DNA from: Candidatus Zhuqueibacterota bacterium
Lineage (GTDB): Bacteria; Zhuqueibacterota; Zhuqueibacteria; Oceanimicrobiales; Oceanimicrobiaceae
Direction of reading: 5' to 3'
Length of the DNA stretch: 64,000 nucleotides
Assembly: GCA_029262055.1 (NCBI GenBank)
Contig: JAJDAD010000045.1
Span: forward strand, 26,617 to 90,616
In this document: positions 17,375 to 26,571 of the stretch, piece after piece
How the letters are laid out: the number at the start of each line of letters is the position of its first letter
Position numbering within the stretch: the first letter of the stretch is position 1
The notes under the pieces: generated by a model
Told to the model about the DNA's origin: nothing
What the model saw: the letters and a program-made list of their open reading frames with translations, nothing else
The model's database searches: none
Made by a program: the position numbers and the translations under genes

Positions 17375-18979
17375 ATGACAGACGAAAAGAAAAATCTGCA
17401 ACAACATGGATTACAAAATCTTGGGAAGATTCACTGGAACCTCTCAACCGCGGAACTGTACGAACACGCCATCAGGCGCAATGAAGGCCAGGCCGCGGAC
17501 CTTGGTCCGCTGGTGGTCAGCACCGGCCAGCACACCGGCCGTTCACCTAACGACAAGTTCGTCGTAAAAGAGGAGAGTACGGAAGAAAACATCTGGTGGG
17601 GCAAAGTCAATGTTCCGTTTGAGCCCGCCAGGTTTGACGCGATGCACAGGAGAGTGAAAGCCTACTTGCAGGGCAAGGATGTTTTTGTGCAGGAATGCTA
17701 TGCGGGCGCAGATCCGGCGTATCGCATAAAAGTGCGGGTGGTCACTGAAACGGCCTGGCACAACATTTTTGCAAAAAACATGTTCATCGAAGCACCGGCG
17801 GAAGACTTGCCAGGTTTCCAGCCGGACTTTACCGTGATTAACGTGCCTAGTTTTCACGCGGAGCCCGAGTTGGACAGCACTAATTCCCAAGTGTTCGTTA
17901 TCCTGAACTTCGCAAAAAGACTGATTTTGATCGGTGGCTCCAGCTATGCCGGTGAGATCAAGAAGTCGATTTTTACCCTGCTCAATTATCTGCTGCCTAG
18001 CGATGGTCTCAACCGTGGAGAAAAAGTACTGGCCATGCACTGCTCGGCCAACATCGGCAAGGATAACGATGTCGCGATCTTTTTCGGTTTGTCCGGCACT
18101 GGCAAAACCACCCTGTCCGCCGACCCAAACCGTGGCCTGATCGGCGACGATGAACACGGCTGGAGCAGCAAGGGCGTGTTCAATTTTGAAGGTGGCTGTT
18201 ACGCCAAAATGATCCGGCTGTCGCCTGAAGCGGAACCGGAGATCTACCAGACCACCCGCATGTTCGGCACCATTCTGGAAAACGTCGTCATGGATCCTGA
18301 GACCAGGATCCTGGATCTGGATGATGCCTCGCTCACAGAAAACACGCGCGGCGGCTATCCGCTTTCCTATATTGACAACGCGGTTATCCCCAGCCAGGCC
18401 GACCACCCAAAGAACATTCTGATGCTCACCGCCGATGCCTTTGGCGTGATGCCTCCGATTGCGAAGCTGACTCAGGAGCAGGCGATGTACCACTTTCTCT
18501 CCGGATACACCGCAAAAGTCGCGGGCACGGAAAAGGGAGTCGGCACCGAACCGCAGGCGACGTTCAGCACCTGCTTTGGCGCGCCGTTCATGGTTCTGCA
18601 CCCGACGGTCTATGCCAAGATGCTCGGTGAAAAAATGGCCGAGCACAACGTCGACTGCTGGCTGGTGAACACGGGCTGGAGCGGCGGGCCGTTTGGAATC
18701 GGCAAGCGCATGAAGATCGCCTACACCCGCGCAATGGTGACCGCAGCTTTGGATGGCTCGCTTGCCGGCGTCGCCACGGAGGAAGATCCGGTTTTTGGCG
18801 TCCACATTCCGGTCTCGTGTCCGAACGTGCCGGCGGAAGTGCTCAAGCCAAAGAACACCTGGACTGATAAGGCGTCCTATGATGAATATGCCACAAAACT
18901 ATCCGGGATGTTCAAGAAGAACTTCGGGCAGTTCGCCGAGTATGTGACACCTGAAGTTCTGGCCGCCGGCCCCAAGTAA
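17375..18979 (+). CDS. pckA: Phosphoenolpyruvate carboxykinase (ATP)
   Basis: A 534-residue enzyme (family about 520-540) that converts oxaloacetate + ATP to PEP + CO2 in gluconeogenesis. Start ATG 17375 (or ATG 17372) follows AGGAG at 17364-17368; the longer frame from 17258 has no family similarity. Visible motifs are TGQHTGRSPNDKF (substrate/anion binding), the P-loop GLSGTGKT (238-245), the metal site DDEHGW, and FGAPFMVLHPTVYAKML and NTGWSGGPFGIGKRM near the C-terminus. It stands alone, is preceded by 230 bases without a gene, and is followed by a strong terminator. Confidence 0.97.
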   Translation: MTDEKKNLQQHGLQNLGKIHWNLSTAELYEHAIRRNEGQAADLGPLVVSTGQHTGRSPNDKFVVKEESTEENIWWGKVNVPFEPARFDAMHRRVKAYLQGKDVFVQECYAGADPAYRIKVRVVTETAWHNIFAKNMFIEAPAEDLPGFQPDFTVINVPSFHAEPELDSTNSQVFVILNFAKRLILIGGSSYAGEIKKSIFTLLNYLLPSDGLNRGEKVLAMHCSANIGKDNDVAIFFGLSGTGKTTLSADPNRGLIGDDEHGWSSKGVFNFEGGCYAKMIRLSPEAEPEIYQTTRMFGTILENVVMDPETRILDLDDASLTENTRGGYPLSYIDNAVIPSQADHPKNILMLTADAFGVMPPIAKLTQEQAMYHFLSGYTAKVAGTEKGVGTEPQATFSTCFGAPFMVLHPTVYAKMLGEKMAEHNVDCWLVNTGWSGGPFGIGKRMKIAYTRAMVTAALDGSLAGVATEEDPVFGVHIPVSCPNVPAEVLKPKNTWTDKASYDEYATKLSGMFKKNFGQFAEYVTPEVLAAGPK

Positions 18980-19004
18980 ACAAACATTCGTGGGAGAAAT
19001 CAAG

Positions 19005-19040
19005 AGGCCTGGCCTGTTCGGGGCCGGGCCTTTTGCTTTT
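19005..19040 (+). terminator. Rho-independent terminator of pckA
   Basis: A 10-bp stem (19005-19014 with 19022-19031, one G-U pair) encloses a seven-base loop and runs into TTTTGCTTTT. It lies 26 bases after the pckA stop codon and just before the next gene. Confidence 0.85.
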
Positions 19041-19065
19041 GAGTGGAGGAGCGACGAAGCACAAC

Positions 19066-19587
19066 ATGCCACGTAAAATCACAATGCAGAGCGCACTGGC
19101 AGTCGCCGAACGCGCCAGCAGCGACATCGAGGCTTGGCTGCGCACCTTCGAAGAAACCGTCGACGTCCGAAACCTCGAGAACGATCCCGAATATCAAAAA
19201 GACGACATCGACCTGCTCTGGGTCACCCGCAAGAAAGAATTCCTGATCGAAATCAAAGGAGACCGCTGGCACAAAACCGGCAACTTTTTCTTCGAAACGT
19301 TGAGCAACAAAGAGCGCAACACACCGGGCTGCCTGCTCTACACCAGGGCCGACTACATCTTCTACTATTTTGTGGAAACCGGAACGCTTTACGCTCTGCC
19401 AATGCCCGCCACCCGCGACTGGTTCAAGAAGAATCTCGACAGATTCAAGGAGCGCTCCACCACCACTCCGGTCGGCTCCGCCAGCTACACCACCGTCGGT
19501 AGGTTGGTTCCGATCGACGTTGTGCAACAGGAGGTGCCGGGGATAAGGAAGGTTGACTTAAGAGTTGGGCCTAAGAAAGTCGGGTGA
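19066..19587 (+). CDS. Predicted PD-(D/E)xK nuclease-like protein
   Basis: A 173-residue protein of unrecognised family. The centre reads DDIDLLWVTRKKEFLIEIKGD, giving D49 followed 13 residues later by E62-x-K64: the spacing and strand context of a restriction-endonuclease-like (PD-(D/E)xK) core. Aromatic-rich strands follow (GCLLYTRADYIFYYFVETGTLYALPM). Activity is inferred only from this motif. ATG 19066 is preceded by GGAGGA 15 bases away; a TTG at 19033 would add 11 residues. It lies directly behind the pckA terminator at the edge of an AT-richer patch with a HEPN gene, so it may be a defence or mobile-DNA remnant. Confidence 0.6.
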   Translation: MPRKITMQSALAVAERASSDIEAWLRTFEETVDVRNLENDPEYQKDDIDLLWVTRKKEFLIEIKGDRWHKTGNFFFETLSNKERNTPGCLLYTRADYIFYYFVETGTLYALPMPATRDWFKKNLDRFKERSTTTPVGSASYTTVGRLVPIDVVQQEVPGIRKVDLRVGPKKVG

Positions 19588-19690
19588 TTTGGTGCTGTGT
19601 ACAACAAAGAGGCGCATTATGGGAAGTAGCGTGCTTGTCATGCAGGACTGTAGAGTGCCTCACCAGGAGAGACGCAGGGAACACTGACAA

Positions 19691-20605
19691 ATGCCAACAA
19701 AACCGTTAGATACATTGCTGGATCGTCACCTGTCCATCGCGGATGCTCAAGTCATCATAGATATGGCAACTCCACCCCTGCGAGAATGTGTAAACTATGG
19801 GACACACCTGTTAGCACGGTGCTCCGGGTGGAGTTCTGAGACCATCGAAGACATGGCATTGCCACTTCTATTCAGGCACATACTGGAGGTGTCAGACGCC
19901 ATTGAAGTTCTTCTCTCCAACAGTTGCTCAAATCCGACTGCTCCTTTGCTCAGAAGCTCATTTGAGGCATTTTTGTCAATCGAGTACATTTTGCAGGCTC
20001 ATTATGAATTCCGCGCTCTGGCATGGATAGCAGAGTTCTACAGAAAGCGCATCACGTTGTATGAATCATATGATCCTCATACTCAAATGGGTCAGAATTT
20101 GCAAGAGATAATGAAGTCTGACCAATGGACCGGTGGGTCTGCCATGTTAGAAGCAAATGATGAGTTCAAGAAATTTGCAGACAATTACAGAAAGCAGTTA
20201 CAAAGCAAGAAATTTAGGTTAGTCCAAACTCAGTTTGAAAGGGCTAGGAAAGAAAGATACTGGCCTAAATGGTATAGACTCTCACCTGACGGTAATACAG
20301 GTCCAACTAATCTTCGTCTCCTCGCTAAGGAAGTGAGCATGCTGGGCTTCTATGAAGTTCTATATAGGGCGTGGTCCTCAACACAGCACGCCCATGATCC
20401 TTCAAGATTCTTAACCACAGCCCCACAGGGGTACCAAACGTATAGACCACTTCGTGATGCCCATGAACTTGCCTCAAGTGCAGATTTCGCTGTACACTTT
20501 ATCCTTATTACGATGAAGTTGCTCGTGATGAAGTTTAGGTCAGAGGAAAACGAGCAGTTTCAGAAGTGGTATGCAACAGAGATCTTAGCAGAACGGAAAG
20601 GGTAG
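19691..20605 (+). CDS. DUF5677-like protein of unknown function
   Basis: A 304-residue helical protein. The stretch NPTAPLLRSSFEAFLSIEYIL with a downstream YRAWSSTQHAHDPS resembles DUF5677 proteins, in which an RSxxE helix and a WS/HG-type helix are typical; this is a recollection, not a search. The gene is clearly AT-richer than pckA, suggesting horizontal acquisition. There is no strong ribosome binding site. It is separated by 103 bases from the nuclease-like gene and by 137 bases from the HEPN gene, all on the plus strand. DUF5677 proteins often occur in defence or mobile contexts, but the function is not known. Confidence 0.6.
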   Translation: MPTKPLDTLLDRHLSIADAQVIIDMATPPLRECVNYGTHLLARCSGWSSETIEDMALPLLFRHILEVSDAIEVLLSNSCSNPTAPLLRSSFEAFLSIEYILQAHYEFRALAWIAEFYRKRITLYESYDPHTQMGQNLQEIMKSDQWTGGSAMLEANDEFKKFADNYRKQLQSKKFRLVQTQFERARKERYWPKWYRLSPDGNTGPTNLRLLAKEVSMLGFYEVLYRAWSSTQHAHDPSRFLTTAPQGYQTYRPLRDAHELASSADFAVHFILITMKLLVMKFRSEENEQFQKWYATEILAERKG

Positions 20606-20742
20606 ACTTGCGATAGAACTACGGATTAGGTGTGTGATGAAAATCAGTCAACGTCAAATCCATGATAGACTAGCCCCGCTGTCAAAACATCAACAGTCGG
20701 ACTCACAAAACTCGCCCTTTGACTAACTTAGAGAATGATTTC

Positions 20743-21528
20743 ATGGCCATCTCAGCGAAGGACGCTTTTGACCACGCATTTGCGCGAGCTTATCATTTCC
20801 TTACTTTGTACGACTTACTACATGATACCAGGCATCGTGCTATCAAAGGTAATTGGGTTAGACAATTCAACAAGTCGGTGAATTGGCCAATCACCGAGAA
20901 AAGTACTCGCGTTGATGGCAAAGGAAAGAAGAGCATTTTGGTTTTGCGGCAAGAATTGAACATTGGACGTGACATCTTCACTCATGAATATACCTCAGAG
21001 TTGCTTCGTGCCTCTTGGGCAGCGTCAGTATCAGCTCTTGATTGCTATATGCACCATCTCATTGTTGGCAGAAGCTGGTCTTTGTTGAGACAACGTGAAG
21101 AAGATGTTCCAAAGGAATTATTAAAACTGAAGCTACCTGTATTGGCGGCAAAGCGGTCTTTAGATCATCTCCGAAAGCAGCCTAAATCTCGTCCTGGAAC
21201 AATAATGAAAAAGGCTATACAAGAGGTCTTGCATCGCGAATATACATTTCAAAACACTGAAGCAATTGCTCGTGGTGCAAAGATGTTGGGTATTGAGGAT
21301 TTTTGGGGAAAGGTTGCTAACGAAATGTCGGCAAACTGGTCATCAGGCAAGGTGCAGACCTTGCTTAAATCCATTGTCCGTCGACGAAATCAAATTGTGC
21401 ATGAAGCAGATCTTATCCTTCAAACGAGTGCACGAACTGTCAAAATGCGCACTATAACTCGGGCAGGCGCACAAAAAACTGCTGACTTTACTAGGGATTT
21501 CGTGGAAGCAATCGACAAGGTAGCATAA
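20743..21528 (+). CDS. HEPN-domain protein (RiboL-PSP-HEPN-like), possible RNase
   Basis: A 261-residue protein. The diagnostic feature is IVRRRNQIVHEADL near the C-terminus: R215-x4-H220 is the HEPN RNase signature (R-x4-6-H), within an alpha-helical context like that of RiboL-PSP-HEPN proteins. An early helix (RASWAASVSALDCYMHHLIVGR) is also usual for HEPN proteins. HEPN proteins are often toxins or defence effectors that cut tRNA or other RNA. Start ATG 20743 is preferred; a TTG at 20719 would add eight residues. The AT-rich composition matches the preceding gene. No antitoxin of the MNT nucleotidyltransferase type is adjacent. Confidence 0.7.
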   Translation: MAISAKDAFDHAFARAYHFLTLYDLLHDTRHRAIKGNWVRQFNKSVNWPITEKSTRVDGKGKKSILVLRQELNIGRDIFTHEYTSELLRASWAASVSALDCYMHHLIVGRSWSLLRQREEDVPKELLKLKLPVLAAKRSLDHLRKQPKSRPGTIMKKAIQEVLHREYTFQNTEAIARGAKMLGIEDFWGKVANEMSANWSSGKVQTLLKSIVRRRNQIVHEADLILQTSARTVKMRTITRAGAQKTADFTRDFVEAIDKVA

Positions 21529-21828
21529 GACGATGCGTTCTCATTACCTTCATAGAGCATTTGCTGTTGAGTTTTGTCATTGTTGTGCATCAAGATTGTC
21601 AGGACACGCAAGAGCGAAGCAATCTCAGAAACTCGTTGAAGCGTCCTCGCAAAGTTCGCAGCGGGATTTCCACGTTATCGGAAATTGATAGAGAATCAAG
21701 GGTGGGTGGTTAGTAACCCACCAATATCTCCCAAACTGGAGACCATCGTCGATTGGTGGCAGAGAGCGTAGTCTCTAAGAAACTACCCATAAATGAATAA
21801 CTTTATAGGCCATTTGTCGCCCCTCTCC
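21529..21828. other. Intergenic region between convergent genes, with hairpin
   Basis: No gene is visible. A hairpin with a perfect 7-bp stem (GGTGGGT at 21701-21707 with ACCCACC at 21716-21722, loop of 8) lies in the middle, without a T-run. This is the right-hand edge of the AT-rich patch; no direct repeats or att-like sequences were found. Confidence 0.4.
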
Positions 21829-23418
21829 TCACCGCAACAAGATCATCCTGCGCGTACGGCTGCCCCCACCAATTTGCAGCCGGTAAAAAAACACACCACT
21901 CTCCAGATTCACGCCGGAGTCGTTTTTGCCATCCCAGACCACTTCATGATTTCCTGCCGCCTGATGCCTGCGCACCAGGGTTCGGACTTTCTGGCCGAGC
22001 AGATTGTAGACCGTCAGGCGGACGCGAGCAGGGTCTGGCAAACTGTAAGCGATCAGCGTGTTCGGGTTGAATGGATTCGGATAATTCTGGCTGAGAGAAA
22101 ACGAATGGGTCTTTCCCTGCTCCGCGATGCCGGTAAGAATTTTGTTACTTGAAAACAACACTTCACCGGTCAGCGCATCGATGCCAATGTCCCACGATGT
22201 AAAAGGCTTTGGCGTGTAATAGAAGAAAAACCAGATAGGCCGGTCGCCTGTGCCTTGCGCTGCCTCGTTTTGAGCCTGCAACCGCACTTGCCTGGATACT
22301 TGCGGGAAACCACCGAAGAAGTTGACATTGCCTTCCCGCGCCGTTGTCATGGTATTCAGGGAGACGAAGGTTTCGATGCGCGCATGCAGCGACCTGAAGT
22401 CCGCGCCGCCACCGGATTCCGCGACAAAGGCGGCGCTGTCGCTGTCAACCCAACTCTCAGGCAAAGAGCCGACCCGCACCGGCACGTCGGTCACGAAGTC
22501 CACCGGGAATATTGCACCTGCGTGCGAGAAAAAGGTGCGAATGCCCCGGGCCGCGGAATGGTAAACGTAAATCCAGGTAAATGCACGTCCGTCTTCACTC
22601 AACTCACTTGACTCAATTGCAACCAGAGCAGCATCCTTTGACCATGTCTGCGCGACAGCGTTTACCCGGGCCGCATCCAGCACTGCGGTGCGCGCAACAA
22701 CAGGCCGCAACCGAATGTCGACATTCGCAATTTGTTCTGATTCCCGAATTGTGAGGGAATCCGGGTAGCCGTCATGATCAGCATCGACAAAACCCAAGGC
22801 GTCGTCGCTACCCAGTTCAAACAGCCGCGCGCCTTCAGATTGTCTGACTGCCACCGGCCAGAATACACCCGGCTCCAGATGTTGCAGATGAAATTCCCCA
22901 TTACTGACACCGGCCGCAGCCAAAGTCAATCTCGATTCATGCGTGCGCAGTAGGCCGACAATGATGTTTTCGCGTTCCAGCGGGAGGTCCGACACCTTGC
23001 CGGTGATTTGACCGGAAGGCAAACTCTGCCCGGTGCTGAAGGTCAAAACATAGGGACGGAGCAAGGTTTCCCCGGTGATGCTGTGCGCCTGCCGGAGGAC
23101 AAATACGTAGCGGGCTTGCGGTGTTAGTTGACCCCATGGCAGAGCAACTGAGCGCAAATCTGAAGTGACTTCGGGAGGTTTGAAACGGGCGTTACGTGGC
23201 TCGGGGAATACCTCGTACGCCAGAAATGCGCCGGTGCCGGCAAAGCTTACGGACGTATCGAGCGCCGCGCTGAATGTCAGACGGAGCGGGCCGGTCAGCG
23301 CCACATTGACAGAGCCGTCCGCCGGCGATGACGAGATCAGCATTACCTGTGCCGTGGCGGATTGCAGCAAGAGCAGGGAAAGAAAAAAGAGTGCAGGCAG
23401 TCCTTTGCCGGGTCGCAA
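21829..23418 (-). CDS. Secreted protein with Ig-like and C-terminal sorting domains
   Basis: A 529-residue secreted protein. The TTG at 23418 is chosen because AAAGGAG lies seven bases upstream and the product begins with a good signal peptide (GLPALFFLSLLLLQSATAQ). Residues 30-130 resemble a Big_5-type Ig-like domain (SSPADGSVNVALTGPLRLTFS). The middle part (about 130-420) has an alternating beta pattern but no domain I recognise. The last 90 residues carry the FlgD-like sorting domain (NYPNPFNPNT, NLLGQKVRTLV, SGVFFYRLQ). Transcribed toward the HEPN gene (convergent). Likely surface-exposed or released; function unknown. Confidence 0.8.
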   Translation of the reverse strand: MRPGKGLPALFFLSLLLLQSATAQVMLISSSPADGSVNVALTGPLRLTFSAALDTSVSFAGTGAFLAYEVFPEPRNARFKPPEVTSDLRSVALPWGQLTPQARYVFVLRQAHSITGETLLRPYVLTFSTGQSLPSGQITGKVSDLPLERENIIVGLLRTHESRLTLAAAGVSNGEFHLQHLEPGVFWPVAVRQSEGARLFELGSDDALGFVDADHDGYPDSLTIRESEQIANVDIRLRPVVARTAVLDAARVNAVAQTWSKDAALVAIESSELSEDGRAFTWIYVYHSAARGIRTFFSHAGAIFPVDFVTDVPVRVGSLPESWVDSDSAAFVAESGGGADFRSLHARIETFVSLNTMTTAREGNVNFFGGFPQVSRQVRLQAQNEAAQGTGDRPIWFFFYYTPKPFTSWDIGIDALTGEVLFSSNKILTGIAEQGKTHSFSLSQNYPNPFNPNTLIAYSLPDPARVRLTVYNLLGQKVRTLVRRHQAAGNHEVVWDGKNDSGVNLESGVFFYRLQIGGGSRTRRMILLR

Positions 23419-23526
23419 GTCGTTTCTCCTTTGAGATGTAATTGCGAAAGCAATTTATCCCGTAGGGAGAAAGAGTCCTAATGAACTTTCATTAACGGAC
23501 GTGTAGGATTGGTAAGAAGCCGGCGG

Positions 23527-23946
23527 TTAGCGGCCGAGGAGCTGCACGATGATGCTGCGTTGTCTGGGTCGATTGTCAAAATCAATCAAGACAATCTGCT
23601 GCCAGGTGCCGAGAATCAGCTTGCCGCCCTGAAAAGGCGCGGTAAATGAAGGTCCCAGCATGGCCGCCCGTACGTGGGCTGAGCCGTTGCCGTCGCCCCA
23701 GGTCGCATCGTGATGGTAGGTGACGCCCGTGGGCGCAAAGGTCTCAAATGCTGCGGGCAGGTCTTTCAACAAACCCGGTTCATATTCGATGGAGGTGATG
23801 CCTGCTGTGGAGCCGGAAACAAATACCGTAAGACTGCCCTCGGTGAAACCGCAATCGGCCAGGCACTTCCGGACTTGCGGGGTCACGTCCAGGATATCGG
23901 TGTGGCCCCTGGTGGCAATTTCAAAGGAATCGGTTTTGATTTCCAT
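23527..23946 (-). CDS. yjbQ: YjbQ family protein (UPF0047)
   Basis: A 139-residue protein of the usual length for YjbQ/UPF0047. The family signature is intact: SGSTAGITSIEYEPGLLKDL, TYHHDATWGDGNGSAHVRAAMLGPS and the C-terminal GTWQQIVLIDFDNRPRQR. Family members have been reported to have weak thiamine-phosphate synthase activity; the true role is unsettled. It follows the PfkB-type kinase gene by four bases and is the last gene of the rsfS-argS-pfkB-yjbQ run on the minus strand. Confidence 0.92.
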   Translation of the reverse strand: MEIKTDSFEIATRGHTDILDVTPQVRKCLADCGFTEGSLTVFVSGSTAGITSIEYEPGLLKDLPAAFETFAPTGVTYHHDATWGDGNGSAHVRAAMLGPSFTAPFQGGKLILGTWQQIVLIDFDNRPRQRSIIVQLLGR

Positions 23947-23950
23947 GATT

Positions 23951-24862
23951 TTAAGCTCGTTCGAATTGTGTCATTGACCAAAACGCGTTGAACCTGTCCC
24001 GGATTTCAGTTTCGCTCAGGTCGACGAGCCGTTGCACGCTGAACTGCTCGACACAAAAAGAGGCCATGGTGCTGCCATAGATCAACGCGCGTTTAAAACT
24101 GTCATTTGAAATGCTGCCTGAACTGGCAAGGTATCCCATGAAGCCGCCCGCAAAGGTGTCACCGGCGCCGGTCGGGTCGTTTATGACTTCCAAAGGGTAG
24201 GCAGGAGCGTGAAAGAAAGACATGTCCTCAAAAACCATCAGCGCGCCGTGCTCGCCCTTTTTGATGATGAGGACCTTTGGCCCCATTTGGTGGATTTTGC
24301 GTGCGCCTGTCACCAGGTTTGACTCGCCGGCCAGTTGTTTTGCCTCTGAATCGTTGATAATGAGGACGTCGACTTTCGCCAGGACTTCCTGCAAAGCGTT
24401 GAGACTGCCATCGATCCAGTAGTTCATGGTATCGAGAGCAACCAGCTTCGGTTTATCTATTTGATTGAAGACATCGAGCTGCAACTCAGGCCCAATGTTC
24501 GCCAGAAACAGGTACTCGCTGTCACGGTACTCATCCGGGATTTTGGGCTGAAACGACTCGAAGACATTGAGGTGAGTGAATGTCGTGTCACGGCTGTTCA
24601 GGTCAGAGTGGTAAACACCGCCCCACCTGAAGGTCTTGCCATTCCTTTTCTCAACGCCGCGCAGGTCAGTGTTTCTCTGTTTCAGAAACTGCAGGAGGCC
24701 GTCGTCGAAATCGTCGCCGACGACGCCAACAAGATTTACCAGCGAAAAATATGAAGCGGCAGCAGCAAAATAAACGGCAGCGCCGCCAAGCGCGTCCTCT
24801 ACTTCACCAAAAGGCGTCTTTACGGTATCAAGTGCCAATGATCCTACAACCAGCAAACTCAT
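23951..24862 (-). CDS. PfkB-family carbohydrate/nucleoside kinase
   Basis: A 303-residue ribokinase-fold kinase. It has the N-terminal GGAAVYFAAAASYFS substrate lid region and the signature DPTGAGDTFAGGFMGYLAS, where the DTFAGGF Asp is the catalytic base. A central segment (LLIINDSEAKQLAGE) is the usual PfkB motif. Start ATG 24862 has AGGAG six bases upstream. The substrate cannot be told from sequence; short PfkB proteins of this type include adenosine kinase-like and sugar kinases. It sits between argS and yjbQ. Confidence 0.9.
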   Translation of the reverse strand: MSLLVVGSLALDTVKTPFGEVEDALGGAAVYFAAAASYFSLVNLVGVVGDDFDDGLLQFLKQRNTDLRGVEKRNGKTFRWGGVYHSDLNSRDTTFTHLNVFESFQPKIPDEYRDSEYLFLANIGPELQLDVFNQIDKPKLVALDTMNYWIDGSLNALQEVLAKVDVLIINDSEAKQLAGESNLVTGARKIHQMGPKVLIIKKGEHGALMVFEDMSFFHAPAYPLEVINDPTGAGDTFAGGFMGYLASSGSISNDSFKRALIYGSTMASFCVEQFSVQRLVDLSETEIRDRFNAFWSMTQFERA

Positions 24863-24918
24863 TTCAGGCTCCTAGGTTTGGTAGCAGTCGCTTTCAGCAA
24901 TTCGAATGTCACGGGTTT

Positions 24919-26571
24919 CTACATCCGCTCAGGTGCGCTCAAGCCGAGGAGCGCGAGACCGTTGGCCAGGACAATCTGCGTAGATTTGCACAAAACCAAC
25001 CGGGCTTCACTCAAACTGCGGTCATCAGAAACAACCCGGCAGTGGTGGTAAAAACGATGAAACGATCCGGCAAGTTCTTGCAGATAGGTGGGTATGCGAT
25101 GCGGCTCCATTTGCTGAGCGGCCTTCGAAACAGTGTTGGGAAAATCCACCAGCTTCTTTATCAACGAAATCTCCGCATCGTCGGTCAGGAGTTCTAAGGG
25201 AGCATTCCGGGGAAAAGCGATACCGCTCTCTTCCGCATGCCTGATGATGTTGCAGATACGTGCATGTGCGTACTGAACATAATAGACTGGGTTTTCATCC
25301 GAAGTCTTTTTTGCCAGATCCATATCAAAATCCAGTGGACTCTGACTTCGCCGTGCTACGAAAAAGTACCGGGCAACGTCTACTCCGACCTCATCCAGGA
25401 GTTCCTTCATCTCGATGATTTTTCCGGCTCGTTTCGACATCTTCACCGATTCGCCGCCCCGGATCAAGTTGACTTGCTGGATGAGCTTGACGTCGAAAGT
25501 ATCTTTCGGGTAACCGAGACCCAAAAGGGCTGCTTTCACCCTTTGGATATAGCCATGATGGTCCGGACCCCACAAATCGTAGAGCTGCTCGAAACCACGC
25601 TCGTACTTGTTGGCATGATATGCGACATCGACCAAAAAGTAGGTGGGCTCACCTTCACTGGTTACCAGCACCCGGTCTTTTTCGTCCCCGAACTCGGTCG
25701 AGCGAAACCACTGGGCGCCGTCAGCCTCGTACACGTAACCGCGGGCCTGCAGATTTTTCAGAACTTTCAAATGCTCATCGGTGTCCCGCAACGTGCTTTC
25801 ACGAAACCAGGTGTCGAAGTTCAGGCCATAATCCGACAGGACTTCTTTCTGGGAAGCCAGCAACGCTTCGCGCGCCATTTCAGCGAGAGCCTGCCAGCGT
25901 TCTTTCGTCCCAAGCCCGGCAAAAGAATCACCGTGCTCTTCAAGTATTTGACGCGCAATGTCATTGATGTAGTCGCCGTGGTACCCTTCTTCGGGAAAAG
26001 GTTCGGTCTTGCCGAGCAACGCCATATATCGAGCGCTAACCGACATACCGAGCAGCCGGATTTGCCGGCCGGCATCGTTGACATAGTATTCCTTTTCCAC
26101 GGCACAGCCTGCGGCCCGAAGCAGATTCGCCATAACATCACCCAGGGCAGCAGCCCGGGCGCTGACAACGTTAAGGGGCCCGGTTGGATTGGCGCTGACG
26201 AATTCAATCTGGATGCGTTTGCCCTGTCCCCAGCTACTGTTGCCAAAGGCGGCGCCTTCCTGCAAGATGGTTAGCAACGCCTTCTGGTAGTAGCTCTGCC
26301 CGAATGTGAAGTTGATAAAGCCGGCGCCTGCAACTTCAATCTTTGTTACGATTTCGCTGTCGAGATCGAGGCTTTGCAAAAGGGCCGTGGCGATGTCTCT
26401 GGGACTGCGGCGTAATCTCGGGGCCAGGAGCATAGCGACATTGGTTGCCATGTCGCCGTGTTCTTCCATTTTCGGCTTTTCCAGAATTATGTTCACGTCT
26501 CCTGGTTGGGCCAGCTCCCCCGTTTGCAGCGCTTGGTTCAGTTTGTCTCGCAGGTACTGCTCGCCGGTCAT
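24919..26571 (-). CDS. argS: Arginine-tRNA ligase with altered HIGH motif
   Basis: A 550-residue class I aminoacyl-tRNA synthetase that charges tRNA-Arg. The arginyl N-terminal domain (KPKMEEHGDMATNVA) and the DALR anticodon-binding domain (VQYAHARICNIIRHAEES to HRFYHHCRVV) are typical, and the KMSKS loop reads KMSKRAG. The class-defining HIGH box, normally PLHVGHGR, reads PLNVVSAR (residues 132-139): both histidines are replaced (N134, S137). The rest of the block, EFVSANPTGPL and AAALGD, is conserved, so the gene is probably functional. It overlaps rsfS by four bases. Confidence 0.95.
   Translation of the reverse strand: MTGEQYLRDKLNQALQTGELAQPGDVNIILEKPKMEEHGDMATNVAMLLAPRLRRSPRDIATALLQSLDLDSEIVTKIEVAGAGFINFTFGQSYYQKALLTILQEGAAFGNSSWGQGKRIQIEFVSANPTGPLNVVSARAAALGDVMANLLRAAGCAVEKEYYVNDAGRQIRLLGMSVSARYMALLGKTEPFPEEGYHGDYINDIARQILEEHGDSFAGLGTKERWQALAEMAREALLASQKEVLSDYGLNFDTWFRESTLRDTDEHLKVLKNLQARGYVYEADGAQWFRSTEFGDEKDRVLVTSEGEPTYFLVDVAYHANKYERGFEQLYDLWGPDHHGYIQRVKAALLGLGYPKDTFDVKLIQQVNLIRGGESVKMSKRAGKIIEMKELLDEVGVDVARYFFVARRSQSPLDFDMDLAKKTSDENPVYYVQYAHARICNIIRHAEESGIAFPRNAPLELLTDDAEISLIKKLVDFPNTVSKAAQQMEPHRIPTYLQELAGSFHRFYHHCRVVSDDRSLSEARLVLCKSTQIVLANGLALLGLSAPERM

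Noticed and set aside
17543..18805. 420-residue open frame on the minus strand across pckA
   Set aside because: It is the antisense shadow of a highly conserved enzyme with GC-rich codons; the sequence is His/Gly/Arg-rich and has no ribosome binding site.
25237..26274. 345-residue open frame on the plus strand across argS
   Set aside because: Antisense shadow of argS; the argS reading has intact synthetase motifs, the shadow has none.
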